Assembly (NCBI GenBank): GCA_905199225.1
Contig: CAJKFS010000062.1
Span: forward strand, 1 to 8,178
Source: an uncultured Collinsella sp.
GTDB lineage: Bacteria; Actinomycetota; Coriobacteriia; Coriobacteriales; Coriobacteriaceae
DNA: 8,178 bases
Direction of reading: 5' to 3'
In this document: piece by piece, positions 5,147 to 8,178 of the stretch
Numbering within the stretch: the stretch's first letter is position 1
How the letters are laid out: the number at the start of each line of letters is the position of its first letter
Program-made: the position numbers and the translations under genes
The notes under the pieces: generated by a model
What the model was told of the DNA's origin: nothing
The model's input: the letters and a program-made list of their open reading frames with translations, nothing else
The model's database searches: none

Positions 5147-5902
5147 TTAGATGTCGAAGACGTAGCGCGAGCCCACGATCTTTTGGCGACCGAGCAACAG
5201 AGGGCGCTCGCCGGCGTCGGTAAAGTACGCCTCCATATAGAAGAGCGGCTCGCCGACCGGCACCTCCAGCAGTGGGGCCGCTTGAGCATCGGCAAGCGCA
5301 ATCTCCACGGTACAGGGGTCGGACTTGAGCGGCGCACGGCCCGAATGCTCGGCAACGAGCGCAAAGATTGAGTTATCGGTGAGGTCCTTGTCGGCAAGCG
5401 TCTGCAGGTAGGGATGGTCGGCGAGCACAAAGGCGTTGTTCTCAAGCATGACAGGGATGCCGTCGGCTGTGCGCACGCGTTCGACCACGATAAGCTCGCA
5501 GCCGGGCTCCACGCCAAAGAACGCCGCATCCTCGTGCGTCGCCGCGACCACCGTGCGCGACACCAGACGCGCACCCGGCACCATGTCGTTGGCAGCGCAA
5601 CCCTCAGTAAAGCTCTGGACGTCACCCTTCTGGCGAATCTTGCGCTTGAGCTTGGGCGCACACACAAACGTGCCCCTCCCCTGCTGGCGGTTGAGATATC
5701 CCGCACGCGACAGCTCCTCGATGGCGCGGCGCACGGTGACGCGCCCCACGCCGTAGGACTTCGCGAACTCCATCTCGGAAGGAATGCGCGAGCCGGCAGC
5801 GTACACGCCGCGCGCGATCTCGCCCTTTAGGTCATCCATGACCTGCTGGTACAGCGGCACGGCGGACACGTCAGCGCGGCCGGTTTTATCGTCGAATGCC
5901 AT
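5147..5902 (-). CDS. GntR-family (HutC/UTRA) transcriptional regulator
   Basis: This 251-residue regulator has an N-terminal GntR winged helix at about 16-82: PLYQQVMDDLKGEIARG, then SRIPSEMEFAKSYGVGRVTV and RRAIEELSRAGYL with the wing RQQGRGTFV. A UTRA effector domain follows at about 98-248, recognisable by ERVRTADGIPVMLENNAF and LGRQKIVGSRYVF. UTRA regulators usually bind sugar phosphates, amino sugars or histidine-pathway ligands and release DNA when bound. The downstream SIS-domain deglycase-like gene suggests a phosphorylated Amadori product or amino sugar as effector. The start is separated from the recQ stop by only two bases (5903-5904) and has GGAG 7 nt upstream inside the recQ end, so translational coupling is likely. 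Its likely operator lies after its own stop, in the leader of the SIS gene. Confidence 0.92.
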   Translation of the reverse strand: MAFDDKTGRADVSAVPLYQQVMDDLKGEIARGVYAAGSRIPSEMEFAKSYGVGRVTVRRAIEELSRAGYLNRQQGRGTFVCAPKLKRKIRQKGDVQSFTEGCAANDMVPGARLVSRTVVAATHEDAAFFGVEPGCELIVVERVRTADGIPVMLENNAFVLADHPYLQTLADKDLTDNSIFALVAEHSGRAPLKSDPCTVEIALADAQAAPLLEVPVGEPLFYMEAYFTDAGERPLLLGRQKIVGSRYVFDI

Positions 5903-5904
5903 CG

Positions 5905-7881
5905 TTACGCTCCATCCCGCGCATGCTCGGACTCAAATTCTTCAATCGCCGCCATAAACTGCTCGCCAAAGGCATCGGCCTTTTTCTCGCCAATGCCGTT
6001 GACCTGAATGAGCTCGTCGCGCGTCTGCGGGCGCAGGCGGCACAGGCCGCGCAGGGCCTTGTCGGAGAAGACCATGTACGGCGCCATCTCCAGCTCCGTC
6101 GAGATCTCCTTGCGGAGGGCACGCAGGCGCTCGAACAGCTCGGCATCGTCGCCCACGCGCGGGCGATGATCCAGCTCGGCCTCCTCGCGCAGCAGATCGA
6201 CGGCGCGGCGGGCGCGGGCCGAGGCCTTGCGCTTGGATGCACGACGCTTAACGGTAAAGGCGAACGCCTCGTCCTCAACCTCGGTGGCACGCGGGCCCAG
6301 CCCCACGACCGGGTACTGCCCCTGCGAGGTGGCAAGGTAGCCACGGCCGCACAGCTGGCCGATGATGTCCTTGATGCGCCCGACCGATTCGCTCGACAGC
6401 TCACCGTAGCCGCGGTCCTCGTCCAGATGCATCTGGCGAATGCGCTCGGTGTTGCCGCCGTGGAGCACATCGGCGATCAGCGACTTGCCAAAGCGCATGG
6501 GACGCACGGCCACATAGCGCACAGCGGCGCGGGCCATATCGGTGACGTCCTCGACCTCGAACTGCGTGAGGCAGTTGCTGCAGTTGCCGCAGCCCTCGGC
6601 GTCGTCTGCCGTGCCGCCCGCGGCGGCTGCCGCATGCTCGGCCGCGACTTCGTCGCCAAAGTAGCGCAGCATGTATTCGCGCAGGCAGCCGGTGGTATTG
6701 CAGTAGCCCTCCATCTGGCTGAGCAGACGATAACGGTTCTGGAGCGCCCACGCGCGCTGCTCGTCATCGAGCGCCTCGTCGGCCGCATCGCCGCGGTCGA
6801 TCAAAAAGCGGCGCATGCGAAAATCGTTGCCGTTCCACAGCAAGTGGCAGCTGGCCGGATCGCCATCGCGGCCAGCGCGGCCCGCCTCTTGGTAGTATGC
6901 CTCGATGCTCTCGGGCACGTTGTTGTGAATCACGTAGCGCACGTTGGGCTTGTCGATGCCCATGCCAAAGGCGTTGGTGGCAACCATCACCTGAATGTCG
7001 TCGTCGATAAAGGCACGCTGGCTTTGACGGCGGGCGTCATTGCCCATGCCGGCATGATAGCGGCCAACGCGAATGCCGCTGGGGCCCAGCGCCTCGGCAA
7101 GCTCGCCTGCCAGCGCATCGACCGTCTTGCGAGTCGAGCAATACACGATGCCGCTCTCGCTCGAATGCGCGATCACGTAGTCGCGCACCCACGTGGTCTT
7201 GGCCTTGTCGCCCATCTCCTCGCAACCAAAGTAGAGGTTCTTGCGATCGAAGCCCGTCACCACCGTCGCCGGGTTTTGCAGGCCGAGCATCTGCTGAATG
7301 TCCGAGCGCACACGCTCGGTCGCCGTAGCGGTAAAGGCCGCCACGATGGGGCGCTGCGGCAGGGAATCGATGAACTCGCGAATCTGCAGGTAGGCGGGGC
7401 GGAAATCCTGGCCCCATTGGCTCACGCAGTGGGCCTCGTCAATGGCCACGAGCGGAACGCCGATGCCGCCTTCGGCCGCAGCTTCCTGCGCAAAGGCTAA
7501 AAAGCGCGGCTCGAGCAGGCGCTCGGGCGCCACATACATAAGCTGGTAGCGCCCCTCACGAGCGCGCTTGAGCACGGTATTTTGCTGGGCCGGAGTAAGA
7601 CTGGAGTTGAGATAGCTGGGTCGCGCACCCGCCGCGAGCAACGCGCGGGTCTGATCCTCCATAAGCGACAGCAACGGACTCACCACAAAGGTGATGCCGG
7701 GCAGCATAAGCGCAGGCACCTGGTAGCAAATGGACTTGCCGGCGCCTGTGGGCATAACGCCGAGCGCATCGCGGCCGGCAAGAATCGCATCCACCATGCG
7801 GTCCTGCCCCGGGCGAAACGAGGTGTAGCCAAAATAGGCGCCGAGCGTGTCGAGCGCCATCTGCTGCATGCTATCGGTCAT
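5905..7881 (-). CDS. recQ: ATP-dependent DNA helicase RecQ
   Basis: This 658-residue protein has the complete RecQ layout. The 3'-5' superfamily-2 helicase core (about 10-345) carries the Gln motif FRPGQ (22-26), Walker A MPTGAGKS (43-50, Lys49), DEAH (148-151), the aromatic-rich loop SQWGQDFRP (154-162), TATAT (184-188) and QEAGRAGRDG (331-340). The RQC zinc site uses Cys399, Cys431, Cys434 and Cys437 (GCGNCSNC). A winged-helix region follows to about 530. The HRDC domain (about 575-650) includes VNGIGEKKADAFGEQF. It unwinds recombination intermediates and stalled forks. The loop has Gln158 where E. coli has His, a variant I believe is common outside Proteobacteria. An alanine-rich insert (about 413-424) lies between the first and the remaining zinc-site cysteines. 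The ATG at 7881 has a weak AGGA site. A second in-frame ATG at 7869 is less likely. It leads a minus-strand run with the GntR gene. Confidence 0.96.
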   Translation of the reverse strand: MTDSMQQMALDTLGAYFGYTSFRPGQDRMVDAILAGRDALGVMPTGAGKSICYQVPALMLPGITFVVSPLLSLMEDQTRALLAAGARPSYLNSSLTPAQQNTVLKRAREGRYQLMYVAPERLLEPRFLAFAQEAAAEGGIGVPLVAIDEAHCVSQWGQDFRPAYLQIREFIDSLPQRPIVAAFTATATERVRSDIQQMLGLQNPATVVTGFDRKNLYFGCEEMGDKAKTTWVRDYVIAHSSESGIVYCSTRKTVDALAGELAEALGPSGIRVGRYHAGMGNDARRQSQRAFIDDDIQVMVATNAFGMGIDKPNVRYVIHNNVPESIEAYYQEAGRAGRDGDPASCHLLWNGNDFRMRRFLIDRGDAADEALDDEQRAWALQNRYRLLSQMEGYCNTTGCLREYMLRYFGDEVAAEHAAAAAGGTADDAEGCGNCSNCLTQFEVEDVTDMARAAVRYVAVRPMRFGKSLIADVLHGGNTERIRQMHLDEDRGYGELSSESVGRIKDIIGQLCGRGYLATSQGQYPVVGLGPRATEVEDEAFAFTVKRRASKRKASARARRAVDLLREEAELDHRPRVGDDAELFERLRALRKEISTELEMAPYMVFSDKALRGLCRLRPQTRDELIQVNGIGEKKADAFGEQFMAAIEEFESEHARDGA

Positions 7882-7912
7882 GATTTCCTAACGTCCAAGT
7901 CATCTGCCGCCG

Positions 7913-7918
7913 ATTATA
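7913..7918 (-). promoter_or_regulatory. Candidate -10 of recQ
   Basis: A perfect TATAAT on the minus strand lies 31 bp upstream of the recQ ATG. The hexamer 17 bp further up (CGACGC, 7936-7941) is a weak -35. The implied leader is about 25 nt. The promoter is flanked upstream by the palindromic repeat at 7972-8027. Confidence 0.5.
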
Positions 7919-7971
7919 CGCCGCCACGCGGACCAGCGTCGCCCGGCTGTCAGCCACGCTCACTCTGCGGG

Positions 7972-8027
7972 TAGTCATTGGGGACGTTCTTGAATGACTA
8001 GTCGTTTAAGAACGTCCCCAACGACTA
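7972..8027. repeat. 56-bp near-perfect palindrome with GGGGACGTTCTT cores
   Basis: Two arms meet head to head at ACTAGT (7997-8002) and pair along 28 positions, with one A-C mismatch and two G-T pairs. Each arm is itself bounded by a 7-bp inverted repeat: AGTCATT/AATGACT (7973-7979, 7993-7999) and AGTCGTT/AACGACT (8000-8006, 8020-8026). The cores GGGGACGTTCTT (7980-7991) and AAGAACGTCCCC (8008-8019) are exact reverse complements. There is no T-run, so it is not a normal terminator. The form recalls REP/BIME-type intergenic repeats. It lies upstream of recQ. Confidence 0.85.
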
Positions 8028-8076
8028 AGGAGTGTCCCCGGGTGCCGGCAGAAAAGGAACGTCCCCAAGTGCCGGC
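8027..8076. repeat. Two further GTCCCC-core repeat copies
   Basis: AAGGAGTGTCCCC (8027-8039) directly follows the palindrome, and AAAAGGAACGTCCCC (8052-8066) follows that. Both resemble the core at 8008-8019. The last copy lies between TGCCGGCA (8043-8050) and GTGCCGGC (8069-8076), self-complementary flanks that parallel the inverted ends around each arm of the neighbouring palindrome. All three plus-sense cores point the same way. Confidence 0.65.
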
Positions 8077-8178
8077 CCGGCAACGTCGATGTTTTATCTC
8101 TTGACAAGCACGGAAACGTCGCTGGTTGAGCATAAGTCAGCGAAAACGCCCCTAAGCGAGCAAGGTGACGTGAAAGAG
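8077..8178. other. Right-end stretch without a recognised gene
   Basis: TTGACA (8101-8106) is a perfect -35 hexamer, but no acceptable -10 lies 16-18 bp downstream. CGCTG (8119-8123?) and CAGCG near 8138-8142 can form a short stem. A GTG at 8170 with AAGG just upstream could begin a plus-strand gene running out of the window, but only three codons are visible. No function can be assigned. Confidence 0.25.

Noticed and set aside
5896..7500. Long plus-strand open frame of 534 codons opposite recQ
   Set aside because: It is antisense to an intact RecQ with all family motifs. Its translation is Ala/Val/His-rich low complexity typical of GC-rich shadow frames.
7954..7962. CCACGCTCA near the recQ promoter as a stray copy of the 18-bp repeat
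   Set aside because: Only the right half matches, and a 9-base match could arise by chance in a window of this size. It is not counted as a unit.
8101..8129. Promoter beginning with TTGACA at 8101
   Set aside because: The -35 is perfect, but no -10-like hexamer lies 16-18 bp downstream on the same strand.

Overview
The window is GC-rich, densely coded on both strands, and reads as chromosome of a Coriobacteriia-type gut actinobacterium, most likely Collinsella. This placement is an inference from gene content and codon style; there is no rRNA or marker gene to settle it. Seven protein-coding features are supported, six complete and one a 3' fragment.

Layout, left to right. The first 24 bases are probably the 3' tip of a plus-strand gene. 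Bases 101-242 hold six copies of an 18-base element, GTCCGnnnnTCCACGCTC, whose starts alternate 22 and 29 bp apart (51-bp super-period). A minus-strand gene at 269-1231 encodes an AbiEi-like winged-helix protein with a PD-(D/E)XK nuclease-like C-terminus. Behind it, at 1522-1643, the same repeat recurs in the same 29/22 register. Its first unit also forms one arm of a perfect 19-bp hairpin followed by six Ts on the minus strand, which serves as the terminator of metA. metA (1707-2633, minus) encodes a homoserine O-acyltransferase carrying Glu111, the residue reported to specify acetyl-CoA.

Divergent from metA is a lactate/malate-family dehydrogenase (2845-3822, plus), closed by a strong terminator. 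It converges on a minus-strand run of recQ (5905-7881), a GntR/UTRA regulator (5147-5902) and a SIS-domain protein resembling fructosamine-6-phosphate deglycases FrlB/FraB (4034-5002). recQ and the regulator are separated by 2 nt. The SIS gene has its own leader with a promoter-like sequence, a near-perfect 18-bp palindrome inside it, and two 20-bp boxes 62 bp apart on either side. This suggests local control by the GntR protein in response to a sugar-phosphate or amino-sugar ligand.

The right end (7972-8076) contains a 56-bp near-perfect palindrome and two further copies of a GGGGACgTTCtT-type core, resembling the intergenic repeats mobilised by REP-associated tyrosine transposases. No transposase, CRISPR array, tRNA or rRNA was seen. 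The most unusual material is the phased repeat family that brackets the AbiEi/nuclease-like gene and is built into the metA terminator.
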